Assembly (NCBI GenBank): GCA_027625915.1
Contig: JANTQA010000045.1
Span: 3,534,001-3,598,000 of the forward strand
Direction: 5' to 3'
Source: Anaeramoeba flamelloides
Taxonomy: Eukaryota; Metamonada; Anaeramoebidae
DNA: 64,000 nucleotides
In this document: positions 47,433-58,284 of the stretch, one piece after another
Position numbering within the stretch: position 1 is the first letter of the stretch
Layout of the letters: each line of letters opens with the position of its first letter
Made by a program: the position numbers and the translations under genes
Notes under the pieces: model-generated
What the model was told of the DNA's origin: nothing
Database searches by the model: none
Seen by the model: only the letters and a program-made list of their open reading frames with translations

Positions 47433-48954
47433 CCAAGATTTTTTTTAAAATTAATATACATTGGAATTCAAGACTCATGGGACTTGATTTCAAAAAAACA
47501 ATTTGAATTTAAAAAATATTTTGGAACAAGAATTGCTGTTTTAAATTTATTAAGAAAATTTAAAAAAATAAAAAATAAAAATAAAAATACAGAATACTTT
47601 GTAGTTACTATAGACATACAAAAAATGTTTTGACTCTATACAACACTCGTTAATATATCAATCTATTAAAAAATTTATCAAAAATGAAACAATTAAAAAT
47701 TGGCTCTTGAGATATTACAAAAAAGAAGGAATTGGAGTTTATCAAGGAGATCCCTTATCACCAATTCTCTTCGCATCTATATCTCATTTCCTACTAGAAA
47801 AGTTAAAAAACTTTAGCTGTTCATGTTCAAATGTATGCAGATGATCTTATTCTTATTATGAAAGGGCCATTACTCTCTCTAAAAATTAATTTAGAAAGGA
47901 TTTTTGAAATAATAAAAAGATTCGGGATGAACCCACATAATAAAAAAAACCAAATATAAAAAAGAATTAAAAGATATTTTTTTATCTTGGGATTTGGTTA
48001 GAAAAAAAACACGCATCTTGAATATAATTTCAAAAAAAGTGGAAAAGTCCTTGGAAACACTTAATCGATTGTTTCAACAAACTAAACTCAACAATGGAGT
48101 CAAAATAACTTCTTTCAAAGCTCTCATTTTAAGTCAACTTTATTATGGTCTTGAAATATTTGACTTGAAACAAAATGATTTTGAAAGAATTGATAGATTT
48201 ATCAATAAAACAGTCACAAATTTCTTACAAATTAATATCCATTCATCTCGATTAATTTATAAAACTGAAGCAAAAATTGATCTCGCTAGATTAAAAAATA
48301 TACCGAAGAAAATATAAATTGATAGAAAAATTAGATTTCTTAAATTTAAAAAAAATTAAAAAACAATACTAAATTTTCGAAAATTGGAAAATGAAAATAT
48401 TAATTGGCACACTAAGGGATTAAAATTATTAGATTTAGAGTTAAAAGTTTTTCGATTAACCGAATTGGAAAATTCACCTAGTTGGAAAGTTCAACAATAT
48501 CTAAAAATTATAAAAAAAACAAAATTGCAATTTCAAACAACAAAAAATATTTAAACTGGAAAGCTTCAAAAACAATTCTAAAATTTCGAAATTTTACTAA
48601 TTGTTTAAATAGGTACTCTTATGTAACAAGTAAAAATAAAAATAAAAATTGTGATTTATGTAAAGAAAAGTCAAATATTGATATCATTGAAGATTTCGAT
48701 CATTTTTTTATGGGACTGTCCGGCCTATAAAATAAATCGAAAAATCTGGATATCTGAATTTTTTGAAAAAAATAAAAAATTAATAATATCGGAGATATTA
48801 TTAATAAAAAAGAATTCATCATATATATTATCATTAGTAAGTAATAATAAAATTTGTGATTCTTTAACAAAATTTCTAAAAAAAAAGTTTAGAAATTAGG
48901 GCACACAAGAGAAAAGCAATTTTCTCTCTTCAAAAATAAAAAAAAAAAAAAAAA
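47433..48954 (+). mobile_element. 5'-truncated LINE insertion with poly-A tail and target-site duplication
   Basis: It begins inside the RT domain and ends in an A run of more than 20 (48936-48959). CATGATATTTTA (with preceding A) occurs on both sides, at 47421-47432 and 48960-48971, the duplication made by target-primed reverse transcription. Readable motifs, across several frames, are GTRIAVLNLLRKF, YFVVTIDIQKMF, VYQGDPLSPILFA, MYADDLILIMKG (catalytic YADD intact), GVKITSFKALILSQLYYGLEIF, RLIYKTEAKIDLARL and a C-terminal CDLCKEK ... DHF ... WDCPAY motif. The 3' untranslated part is about 40 bases (GCACACAAGAGAAAAGC). The RT frame is broken several times. It is the youngest LINE copy in the window and carries no hairpins. 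Confidence 0.9.
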
Positions 48955-49364
48955 AAAAACATGATATTTTAAATATTAAAAAAAAATAAAACCCAAAACT
49001 AAAAAAACATGAAAGACAATTTTTAAAAAGAGTTCTTCCAATTTTTTATTAATAGACTTTCACTGAAAAAAAGTTAAAAACAAGATTTTTTATTAATAAT
49101 TAAATTCATTTTAAAAGACCTTACATAGTATCAATTTTTGAAATTATTATTAGTATTTTTAAAGATCTTTTTTTTTTTTTATTTAAATGATTTTACGAAA
49201 AAGAAAAAGTAAAAAAAAAACAAAAAAAATTAAATATTTAGCAAAAAAAAAAAATTTGTTTAATTAGAAAAACATAAACAATAGAAAAACCAAAATTTAA
49301 AAAAGCAAAACAAAAATTTGCAAAATTTGAAAAAAGGATTTTTGATCCAATTATTTGAAAATAT

Positions 49365-49365
<1 letters not shown>

Positions 49366-49397
<32 letters not shown>

Positions 49398-50098
49398 TCA
49401 GTCAAAGGGGCCCAGTTGTAATGGTATAATACACGCGTTTAAAGGGTTTGCATAGATATTAGAAGAAAAATTTTATTTTGGAAATTTTTAAAATTGAAAT
49501 CATTTTTTCACATTTCTACACATTTTTGTTTTTTTTTTTTCGATTTTTTTTTAAAAACGTCATTCATTTGCAAAAAATTTTTTTATTGCAAGATCAATAG
49601 TCACTTGGTCAAAACTTGTTATTCTAATGTCATTGAAACCATGTTAAGATTGTTGAGAAATCATATTGATTTCTATTGGAATTCAATTTGATCTTTGATC
49701 TTGATATTTGTTTAATAAATGCGAAAAATTTTCACGTCATTTTCATTTCCTTTTTCAAATAGAGACCACAAATACCAACAAACTTTGTTTGAGGGCTTAA
49801 TTTCTAAAATAAAAGTATGGAAAATGAAGTGAAAAATGTTTCCTATTTATTATTCAAATACCAGTAGAAGTTCAAAACAAAAATCGTTGTTTTTCTCAAT
49901 AGGGCCCTAAGAATTTGAGTTTTTCAATTTTTAAGAAAAGCTATTGATTTATTAATATTCTTTCAGACATGTATCAACATTTCTTTGAGGTGTATTATTC
50001 TGTTTATTTCTGATTTGTTCTTCAAAGGTCAATTATATAAAATAATTGATATTTGAAAAAAACGTTGGGCCCCTTTGACTGAAACAGAGTTTATATAT
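49366..50098. mobile_element. CAGTCAAAGGGGCCC TIR element
   Basis: About 730 bp with inverted ends: TATATATAAACTATTTTTCA then GTCAAAGGGGCCCA on the left, and TGGGCCCCTTTGACTG then AAACAGAGTTTATATATA on the right. It sits in a TA run inside repeat R, compatible with a TA target. It contains a 66-codon chance frame and, at about 49695-49845, sequence related to the ACTGGTATT foldback. GGGGCCCA is unusually GC-rich for this region. No transposase; only one copy was seen. Confidence 0.75.
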
Positions 50099-50167
50099 AA
50101 TACTGTATAAACACTTAAAACAACCCCAATCACATTATAAAGTGAGTGATAATTTTTTGAAATCTAG

Positions 50168-50530
50168 TTTATATTATCATGATATTAATCCATAAAAATG
50201 CAGTAGTATTAAAAAAAATCACGAATAGTTCAAAATTACCATGGAAAATCATAAAAATCTCAGAATTCCACATTATCACTATAAAATAATAATCTGTAAT
50301 AAAATGAAAAAGTCTTTTTTTTGAAATCAACTAAAAAAATATCTTAACTTTTAAAAAGTCTTGAGACTTTTACAAGTATTTACACTTTAAAAATTGTTGA
50401 AAGTGTTTGCAAGTGTTGTGAATTATCTTCAAGTGTTTGAAAGTTTTTAAAAACATAAAACTTTTATTAACGGGATGAGTTTGTTTGTTATGGAAAAAAA
50501 TTTTTTTTCATTTTTTTTTTAACAATTATA
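50168..50530 (+). mobile_element. Left-end relic of the 18.2-kb type TIR element
   Basis: Blocks AAAAATCACGAATAGT, TCTTGAGACTTTTACAAG, TTGAAAGTGTTTGCAAGTG and AAACTTTTATTAACGGGATG correspond in order to 18225-18570. The right end is absent. Strongly diverged. Confidence 0.65.
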
Positions 50531-51119
50531 AATCTCAAATAAATTTTTATGATCATAATTATAATTACCTATTTGAAAAATATACTTGAGTATATAATAG
50601 ATCTGTTATTAGAAAACAGAATTCTTACCTCGCAAGTTAAGAACAGAAAAATAAGAATGAAAATTTCTTCTTTTGTAGTTCATTTGAAAAATCTTCTAAG
50701 CTCGTGTTCCCGTTTATAGAAAACAGAAAGATGAGAGAAGAATAACAAGTAAAAAATCAAATTTTCAAAACAATCTTTTAATTAATGAAACTGTATATGT
50801 GTTATTTTAAAAAAATGATAAGTTATAAATTTCCTTTAAATATTGTTGTAGAATGAGGATTATCATTATACTAAATAAACCCTTCTTTAAAGAATATGAC
50901 ATAGGTTGGTGGTTTTAATAAACAATTTTGTTCCAAGCAATATCTACTAGTGAAATAAATTGAGAAATTGTTAATTTACTTACAAATATTACAGTTTTGG
51001 GGTAAATGATGGGTCATCCCTTTAAACTAAATTAAAATAAAATACTAGAAAATTTTTGATCTGTTGTTCGATATAATTACTTTCTTTTTTTCTTTTTTTT
51101 ATTTTGTAGATAGGAAATT

Positions 51120-51530
51120 AATTTCCTCTTACAGATGGTAGGGTTTTTAATTTAAGAAATCAAAAGAAAATTTTGAAAATTTATGTAATTTTGATTACTC
51201 CATTCTCACAATAAATAAATAAATAAATATATTTATTTATTTTTCAGTTTATTTTGGAAATTAAAAAAACGCTAGGCACTACTTTGTTCAGTTTTTTTTA
51301 AATTTAAAAGAATTGAACAAAATCAAAGATTTTTCTCTATTTTTTAGATAAAAAAAAACCGTCTTAAGGTTTTCTTGGATTTTCTGGTTTAATTGAAAAA
51401 TCTCTTGATTTTACAAATAAATCAGAAAACCACAAGAAACTTTCCATAATCTTTTCCAGAAATTAAAAAGAAAAATCAAGAAATTTACTTTTAATTTATG
51501 AAATCAAAAAAAAAAAAAAAAAAACATGTA
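51120..51530. repeat. Hairpin array 2 (decayed)
   Basis: Worn palindromes of both types. One spans about 51150-51270 (AATAAATAAATAAATATATT at its centre, ending CGCTAGGCAC); others are centred near 51330 and 51480 (TTTTCCAGAAATTAAAAAG). Junction motifs CTAGGCAC are retained. It ends in an A run at 51509-51524. Confidence 0.55.
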
Positions 51531-51536
51531 CCCAAT

Positions 51537-51580
51537 GGTACTCTAGGGCACTCTACAACACTTGGATACACTCTCCTAAT
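51537..51580. repeat. 10-bp direct repeats beside hairpin array 2
   Basis: Four units read GGTACTCTAG, GGCACTCTAC, AACACTTGGA, TACACTCTCC. They lie between the hairpin array and a LINE fragment, as in the blocks at 14957 and 52366. Confidence 0.6.
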
Positions 51581-51599
51581 TTCTCAATTTTTACTTAGA

Positions 51600-51955
51600 G
51601 ATTTTAATAAAGAATCATAATTTTCTTTCTTATTAACTAATGACAAATAAAAAATAATGGGACTTATTTTGAATAATATCAAAGATATTATTCTGATTGT
51701 TTTTCTTAATTTGAATTAATTTTTGATTTCAAATTATTATCTTTTCTTCATAGCCACGGGAGTTCTCATAATAAAGATAGATAGCTACAGTGATTTCTAG
51801 GTTTATATCTTTTTTTGTATAAATAGCAAGGTTTTTTTCATAATATTTTATTCTTATCAGAGATATTAGAATATCTGTTTAGGTAATTTTATTAACTTTC
51901 TAAGTTTTAGTATAGAAGGAGAACCTTTCCATTTAAAATATTTTTTGTGGTTATT
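51600..51955 (-). pseudogene. LINE ORF2 C-terminal fragment
   Basis: AGAATATCTGTTTAGGTAAT and GGAGAACCTTTCCATTT match 22917-22985 of the better LINE copy, which codes the segment before the zinc-type motif. It stops at the same hairpin position as that copy. No usable frame remains. Confidence 0.55.
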
Positions 51956-52365
51956 TTTTTAAAAAATTTGAGAAAAAAACAGAAAAATTAATTAATTTTC
52001 TGTTTATTTCTTAAATGAAAAAAAAACTGTTCTTAACTTTTCCAGAATTCAAAAGAATCGACCAAATCTTTGATTTTTCTCTATTCTTTTAAATTTTGGA
52101 AAATCGTTGTTCGGTTTTCTTGGGTTTTCTGTTTATTTGGAAATCAATAGATTTTCGTTAGGTTTTTTTCATTTTTTGTAATAACCGAAAATTTATTTAA
52201 ATTTTCTGTTTATTTCAAAAAGCAAAAAAAAACCTAGAACACTTCAACAATAAAACAGAAAACATCAAAAAAACAGTCAATATATTTTTTTTACTTTTAG
52301 AAATATAAAAAAAAATATTTAATTTTCTTTTCATTGTAAAAATTAAAAAAAAAAAAAAAAACATT
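51956..52365. repeat. Hairpin array 3
   Basis: Type B at about 51956-52030, type A at 52037-52105 (TCCAGAATTCAAAAGAAT arm), then TCAATAGATTTTCGTTAGG and type B at 52159-52235, then a worn type B to 52360. The order B-A-C-B resembles array 1. The first unit occupies the same LINE position as the hairpin at 22999-23073. Confidence 0.7.
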
Positions 52366-52396
52366 GGCACTTTACAACATTCTACAACGCTCTACT
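52366..52396. repeat. 10-bp direct repeats beside hairpin array 3
   Basis: Units GGCACTTTAC, AACATTCTAC, AACGCTCTAC follow the last hairpin directly, and LINE-like debris follows them. Confidence 0.65.
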
Positions 52397-52399
52397 TTT

Positions 52400-52820
52400 T
52401 ATTTATATTGTTATTATACGTAATAATTTTTTAATATTCCTGGGCTTTCTATTAATTCCTGGCTTTTTCACAGAGATAACATCAAATTCAAAATTTCTCA
52501 CACCGTTAAAACTGTCCAAACAATTACACCAATCCAATTTCTTCAGTTTGGAAATAATATTTAATTTTTGTAAAATATGAAATTAATTTATTCATTTTTT
52601 AATTTTATCTTTTCGTTTTTTTTTTTGAATTAAGTAACTTATTATGTTGTATCTTTTTTTATTTCCAACGATTAATATTATGCTAAGCTTGAGTTGTTCG
52701 TTATAGAATAACTCAAATAAAATTAGTCAATTATATCGAAAATTTTGATCGATCAATATTCCGAAATGAATTTAAACAAATTTAACAATACATTTTTTTG
52801 TTTTACTCACTCCAAAATTT
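52400..52820 (-). pseudogene. LINE-like coding debris plus shared repeat
   Basis: The minus strand is open from about 52560 to 52410, giving ISKLKKLDWCNCLDSFN and VKKPGINRKPRNIKKLL, the latter resembling INRSGRKSQKYLKII at 15183-15260. 52560-52820 matches the repeat at 15555-15890. It is probably the same composite element as at 15.2-15.9 kb. Confidence 0.4.
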
Positions 52821-53052
52821 TTAACACATCAATAATTGATTTATTAGTATTGATAATTATTTATTTATTGTATTAAGAGTATTTTAAGTTTTAAATAAGT
52901 GTAAAAATTCAATTATTTAATGGTTCTAATTTTTTTCTTTCTTCTAGAATTGATTAAAAAGTTTTATTTTTTCAAAAATTGAATTTTCAGGTGTTTTAAA
53001 TTTTGAATTGGGGTTTAGTATCTTTTTTATTTATTTTTTAAAAAAAAAATAA

Positions 53053-53248
53053 AGTCAGTTTCACTTTTAAGGCACATACTTTCAACGAAATTTAAGGCAC
53101 AGAAAAAATCTCAAATTAAGGCACAAAATTCAAATTCTAGTAAAAATAAATTGTAAAAAAAAAAATTTCAAATTTTGTGAATTAATTTGAGATTTTTTTT
53201 GTGCCTTAAATTTCGTTGAAAGTATGTGCCCTAAAAGTGAAACTGACT
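53053..53248. mobile_element. CAGT-family MITE, copy 5
   Basis: A 196-bp palindromic element with ends AAGTCAGTTTCACTTTTAAG and GTGAAACTGACT. The terminal bases and flanking TA are slightly altered. The internal TTAAGGCACA subrepeats are intact. Confidence 0.85.
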
Positions 53249-53530
53249 ATATTTTTTTATTGAAATTGAATTATTAATCAAATTATAATTTTTTCTTTCA
53301 AAAATATAGAGTAATTTACCAAAAATACATTCATTATTATATTGTAATTTATCTGTTTCCATGAAATTTTGACATTTATCACATTTTTTAGGCATTTGAG
53401 ATGTTTTATGAATATCATTAATTGTATTAATAATGTAATTCTACTGATTACCAATATTATTTGTAATAAACCAATCTCAAAAAAATAATTCTGATTTTAT
53501 AAACTTTATTGTAAATTGGCCTAGATATCC
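53249..53530 (-). pseudogene. Coding debris with CxxC motif, unidentified
   Basis: The minus strand gives GQFTIKFIKSELFF, a stop, then INDIHKTSQMPKKCDKCQNF and NNECIFGKLLYIFERKNYN, ending at the MITE. The Cys spacing (CDKC ... C) suggests a former zinc site. It may be part of a LINE or of a host gene; no match inside the window. Confidence 0.35.
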
Positions 53531-53693
53531 CAAAATCTAAGAATAATACTGTGATAATTATTTTTAAAATTATTCAATTTAATTACTATTTAAAAAGAAT
53601 TTGTCATTTAATCATTGAAAAATAACAAAATTTTACCAAAAAGGAAAAGATCTTTTAAAATGTTTGATAATTTTCATAAAGTGAAGAATACTT

Positions 53694-53716
53694 GATATAT
53701 ATATATATATATATAA
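53694..53716. repeat. TA microsatellite
   Basis: About 11 TA units. It lies inside a weak 71-codon minus frame that is not considered a gene. Confidence 0.8.
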
Positions 53717-54416
53717 GACATTATTTTTAGTAATCTTAATATTTTCTTTTTTCAAATAAAGAATTAAAAGCAAACCAAAATACTTGCGTTTTAAAAAAGT
53801 GAGTACTTTTTTTTTCGTTATTTTGTCAAAATAAAGATTTTTTATCAAGTTTTATATCTTTAAAAAGTACAAACTTTTTGTTTTAATTAAGTACTTCCGT
53901 TTACGCTCTAACCTCTACACCATATTTAAAGGTTTATTCTTCCCCACTTTATTAAAACATAATACTAGACTCAACAAGTTTTAATTCTCAAAAAAGTCTT
54001 TAATTTTATAAAAAATTCTATTTTAAAAAAGATAGTTAATTTTGAAAAAGTCCTAACAATTATAAAACCTGTGGACTATTTATTTAATATTTCAATTTTT
54101 TATCTCTGAATTTGTAAATAGAAAAAATGCAAAAAATTAAAAATGTTAAAACGTTAATGAACATAATTATTTATTTTATCCAAAATTCTTTTGTTATAAA
54201 GTTAAATTCAATTAAAAAAAAAAAAAAAATTATTAAATTATTTTTGTTATGTTTAATATTTTAGTAGTAACTTTGTTATTATTTTTATGTTTTATCAAAA
54301 GCCAAAAGATTATTATTGTTAGAAAAACAATAAAAAAGAAAAAGAAAACTTAAATGAGAATCTAGTGGATATCAAAAAAACATTAGATTATAAACAATAC
54401 ATCAGCTTCATATTAT

Positions 54417-55533
54417 TTAGTTTTCATTATCCATCGTTTCTTGAAGTTTAATTTTTTCCATCAATTTCTCGGTTAATTCATTACTAATGGTATTTACGTC
54501 TCTATTTGCATCAAGTGTTACTAATTTATGTCTTGCTTGGTTATAATAATCTAAAATAGCTTGTTCCTCTTCATGGTAAATTTCTAGTCTTCTTTTTAAG
54601 GTTTCTAGATTATCGTCACTTCTTTGATACAAATCTTCGCCTGTGATCTATTATCAAAAATCGATAAAAAATTAAAAAAAAAAAATAAAGAGCAATTATA
54701 TATTTGAGTATATTGAGTAGAAGGGTTGGAAAAAAAGAGAAAGAAAATTAGCATACATCATCCTTGTTTTCTATTTTTGGGGGGCTAAAGTAAATATTAT
54801 ACATTCTTCCACTTGCTCTATGAATTCTTCTTCCAGCGATCCTTTTTTTTAATAGTTCATCATCAATATTAAAATGAACAAACCCAGTCAAAGACTTGTT
54901 AATTGATTCAAAAAAGTCACACAACTTGTGTGCTTGGCTCAAAGTTCTTGGGTACCCGTCTAAGATAAATCCGCCTTCACATTCTTTGGAATATAATTTC
55001 TTGGACAATAAATCAAAAATTAGATCGTCATCAATTAATTCTCCTTTTGCTATTTTCTCTTTAATTGAAAGCCCGATTTCAGATTTTGAACTAATTTCTT
55101 GTCTTAGCAAATCGCCCGTACTCTTTTAGAATTATAAAAAAGAAGATTGTAGAAATAAGGAAAGAATAGATTAAGAAACGTTTTTCAAAATGTTGCAGCT
55201 ATAATCATTTTCACAGGAATAAACGAAAATGATTATGATCCGTTTTCCCAAATTGTGATTCTTGAATCTAAATTGAAAGAATCAAAAAGATCTTCACAAA
55301 CAATTAAAAAGGAAAACTTTCTCGTGCTAAATGTTTTTCTTCCTTCTTAAGCGTGGGAAATTAAATCTTGATAAATTACGATCGAAAAGCATAGGTTTGA
55401 TCGAATGATTTGTTAGGGATGAAGAAATACTTACAAGATGGGGGATCTGAAATTTCTCTGCAAGAAATTGTGATTGTGTTCCTTTTCCAGAACCAGGTGG
55501 TCCAAAAAAGACAATGTTTTTATAGGTTGCCAT
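54417..55533 (-). CDS. Adenylate kinase, AK2-like, three exons
   Basis: Exons 55533-55435, 55122-54757 and 54647-54417 join in frame to 231 residues, the usual length for long-type adenylate kinases (ATP + AMP to 2 ADP). The P-loop [10 protein letters not shown] is at 11-20, AMP-binding STGDLLRQE at 34-42, DGYPRT at 88-93, and the LID at about 133-170 with [11 protein letters not shown] ... SPPK and [15 protein letters not shown]. The LID has no zinc Cys cluster, as in mitochondrial and cytosolic eukaryotic AK2 rather than many bacterial forms. DGYPRT has Tyr where Phe is usual. The N-terminus has no targeting peptide ([14 protein letters not shown]), so a cytosolic site or an unconventional import is expected. 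Both introns are phase 0 with GTAAGT and GTATGC donors. The product is certain; the isoform is less so. Confidence 0.95.
54648..54756 (-). other. Adenylate kinase intron 2 (109 bp)
   Basis: Donor GTATGCTAAT after Asp-Asp; acceptor TGATAATAG before ATCACAGGC. Splicing gives the conserved DDITGEDL motif of the LID. Confidence 0.92.
55123..55434 (-). other. Adenylate kinase intron 1 (312 bp)
   Basis: Donor GTAAGTATTT directly after the codons for Pro-His-Leu; acceptor TTCTAAAAG before AGTACGGGC (Ser-Thr-Gly). Splicing restores the conserved IPHLSTGDLLR motif. Confidence 0.92.
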
Positions 55534-56749
55534 TGATTCGAGTTAAAAGAAAAAAGTTTTCAAAAAAAATAATTTTTATTTTGATCAATTTCCTTTTAAA
55601 TTTCAGAAAATTGTGTCAACAGAAAGTTTAATTGAGAAAAATGTGCCACTTCAATCTTGAAATGAAAAGTTTTCACAAATGTTTTCTCTTTTATTCAATT
55701 AAATTCTATTTACAACAAAAATTATCCTAAACAATTTTTCAATTTAATTGTGACCTAAAAAATCAAATTGGTAATCATCTTTTCAATGATTTTTCATTGT
55801 TGTCATCTTGAATAAGATTAAATCCAAAAAAAAAATTGACTATTTTAAAACAATCCAAAACTGACAATTCTCGAAAGAATTGTTCATCGATTTTGTCACA
55901 CTTTAAGTCAGACTGAGGAAAACTTTTGACATTTTTCATGTCACAATTTTAAAAAATTGTTTAGTCTACTTGTCGAAAACACATTTAAAAGCTTGATAAA
56001 GGCATTTTTGAAAATAAAAGGTTTTGAAAAAAAGTTACCTGTTAAATTGTACAATTTAGTACTGTGTGTCTATTGTCTTTATGGCAAACTTGTCGGTCAA
56101 AAATGAAAAAGAAATTAATAGGAGTTTCTTAGTGAGAAAATAAATTGTATTATTTTTTGAGAAATAAAAAAAATTTATTTGTGAGAATTCACAAAAAGGA
56201 TCAATTTCACTGACAATCTAAAAGTTAACAAGAACCTAAATGAGGATGACAATGATTTCTGAAGACAGGTCACCTAACTTGGATTTTTATGGAAGATTGT
56301 ACCAAACAGAATATTTTATTTTTCTTTGCGATCTGTAGTATATCAAGAATTACCACTTTTTTAAAGAGTTCATTTTAAATGATATTTAATATACAACGAT
56401 TTCTTTTCTCTTCGTTTGTTTCAATAAATTTTGTGCTTTAATCTTGGATCTGAGTATTCAATTCCATTTTTCACAAAATTGATTTTTCACTTTAGAGAAT
56501 CAATTAAAGATGAAAAATTTCACAATAAATCCTTTTCACGATTGCTTTATCACCAAGAGAATTGAGTTTTTCTCAAGGACTCACAAAATAACTTCAGATT
56601 AAATATTAAGGATGTTTTTGTAATAATGTTATTTGTCAGATATTAGTCTCCATAAAAAGGTACTTTATCTACATTTTTTGACAGTAAAATCAAAAAAAAA
56701 AAAAGAAAAAAGTAGTTACTTTTTTATTGTTGAAGAAGTGTAAATTAGA

Positions 56750-57239
56750 GAAGTGAAAAAAATACCGGACATGAAAAAAATCCCGTACAAGATTTTTAAT
56801 TGTGAATATTAGTAAAATTATTGTCAAATTTCATTTATTTTCAATCAAATTCCTTTTTTTAAGAATCGAAACTTTTTCAATTATAACTTCCCCACTTATT
56901 AGAATGATGATTGATGAAATCACACTTATTCAAAACACCATTCAATCAATCAAAAAACAAGAATAAAAATTATCATTTTCCAAACTCTAGTAAACCTTTA
57001 ATAAAACTCGATTGTTTTTCAAAAAAAGTTGATCAACATATGGCTATCAAACAATTACTCGAGTATTCTAGAGACACCTTACTTTGATGGACTTTAGGTA
57101 GGTTTATTACTAATCTCATAAAAAAATTGGTTATTTATAATAAGGATTTAATTGAAATTATACAAAAATTTTACTAATAATCACAATTAAAAATCTTGTC
57201 CGGGATTTTTTTCATGTCCGGTATTTTTTTCCCAACTAT
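56750..57239 (-). mobile_element. CCGGACATG-family MITE, copy 3
   Basis: 490 bp, reverse orientation to copy 1 and closely similar to it: AATACCGGACATGAAAAAAA at the left, ATGTCCGGTATTTTTTTC at the right, with GAGTATTCTAGAGACACC inside. Well-preserved ends suggest recent activity. Confidence 0.85.
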
Positions 57240-57294
57240 ACACTTTAGTTGCCCTTAGACTTAAATCCCCTTTCAGAAATTTAAGCGTGAAATC

Positions 57295-57515
57295 ATAGAT
57301 TTCACGATTATTAATTAATGAAAATAATTTCAAACTATCTCAGTTTCAAATCATTTCATTAAGATTTATTTCTTTTAATTTATTAAGAAAAATTAATCTA
57401 TTGTTTTCATAAGAAGGACATACCAATAAAAAATGATTAATATTTTCTATTATTTCCTTATGTTCATATTTTAAACATAAAGGACAATATTTATTTGAGT
57501 TTTTTTTATTTTTGA
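57295..57515 (-). pseudogene. LINE ORF2 C-terminal fragment with C..C...H...C motif
   Basis: Read in plus-to-minus order from 57515: NKYCPLCLKYEHKEIIENIN, HFLLVCPSYENNRLIFLNKL, then KEINLNEMI and a stop. CPLC, His and CPSY are the zinc-type end of LINE ORF2, matching CPAYENKPKIW at 22.7 kb. The sequence differs enough to be another subfamily. Confidence 0.75.
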
Positions 57516-57709
57516 AAAAGTAGTAACTTTTTAAGGGAACTGAATTGAAAGATCTTGATGAAGTTGAAATTATGAGAATCTAAATTTGATGACCAGTCTT
57601 CAGAAATTATTGTCGTCTTCATTTAGGTTCTTGTTAACTTTTAGATTTTCAGTGAAATTGATAGTTTGAAGAAAAAGAGGTTTTGGTTATGACATTAATT
57701 ACTTTTCAG

Positions 57710-58155
57710 AGAAAAATGTTAGACACAGAAAAATGGTTTGTCACAATTTTTAATTGGGAACATTAGTAAAATTGAAAATCAAATCCTATTGGTAACTAGG
57801 TGAATTTTATATAAATCCAGGTTTAAATGTGTTACAAGTTCATTAATCTATGGTGTGCCTAGAATACTCAATAGAATGGTTGATAACTAAAGTAGATCAT
57901 GCCATTTTAACAAAAATCCAAGTTAAAGCAAAGTTTACTATTAATTCTGAAAATGGTAATTTTTAAACTTGCAAGTTATTATAAAGAGATATGGGTTTTG
58001 AAAAAGTAGAATTACATTAATCCTTATTCTAATAAGTAGATTATTATGATTTTTTTAGTTATTTCAAAAATGAAAGAAATTAAAAATCATTTTCAGTAAA
58101 TTTTCAATAAAAATTGATGTTAGCAATTTTTCTCTGTCCAACATTTTTTTCTCAA
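57710..58155 (-). mobile_element. Divergent relative of the CCGGACATG MITE
   Basis: The ends GAGAAAAATGTTAGACACAG and CTGTCCAACATTTTTTTCTC are inverted, and the interior keeps GTGCCTAGAATACTCAATAG and TTTTTAATTGGGAACATTAG, parallel to the CCGGACATG family. Its terminal sequence has changed, so it is either a sister family or a very old copy. Confidence 0.55.
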
Positions 58156-58284
58156 TAGTTATTGTGATTTAGTAACTAATGACTTGCATTAAAAAAATCG
58201 TTGTTTATCGAACTTTCTCACATAAAATCAGAAAATTATCAAATCTCTAAAATAAACTTAATCCTCAGAAATAGAAAAGTATTT

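Larger units (their letters stand above)
47285..50165. repeat. Dispersed repeat R, copy 2, split by two insertions
   Basis: The left part (47285-47432) matches 13096-13240. The middle (48960-49365) matches 13235-13640. The right end (50100-50165, ATTATAAAGTGAGTGATAAT) matches 13710-13730. A LINE and a TIR element occupy the two gaps. This gives the order of events: R first, then both insertions. Confidence 0.75.
56200..57675. mobile_element. Old compound foldback, about 1.47 kb, hosting other elements
   Basis: About 100 bp at 56200-56295 (AAGTTAACAAGAACCTAAAT, TTTCTGAAGACAGGTCA) are repeated inverted at 57580-57670 (TGACCAGTCTTCAGAAA, ATTTAGGTTCTTGTTAACTT). Between the arms lie a CCGGACATG MITE and a LINE fragment. 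Either a large TIR element or an inverted segmental duplication. Confidence 0.55.

Noticed and set aside
49400-49450. tRNA-like start (GGGCCCAGTTGTAATGGTATAATAC resembles an acceptor strand plus A box)
   Set aside because: No B box (GGTTCRAAYCC) follows at the right distance, no cloverleaf can be drawn, and the GGGCCCA belongs to a terminal inverted repeat.
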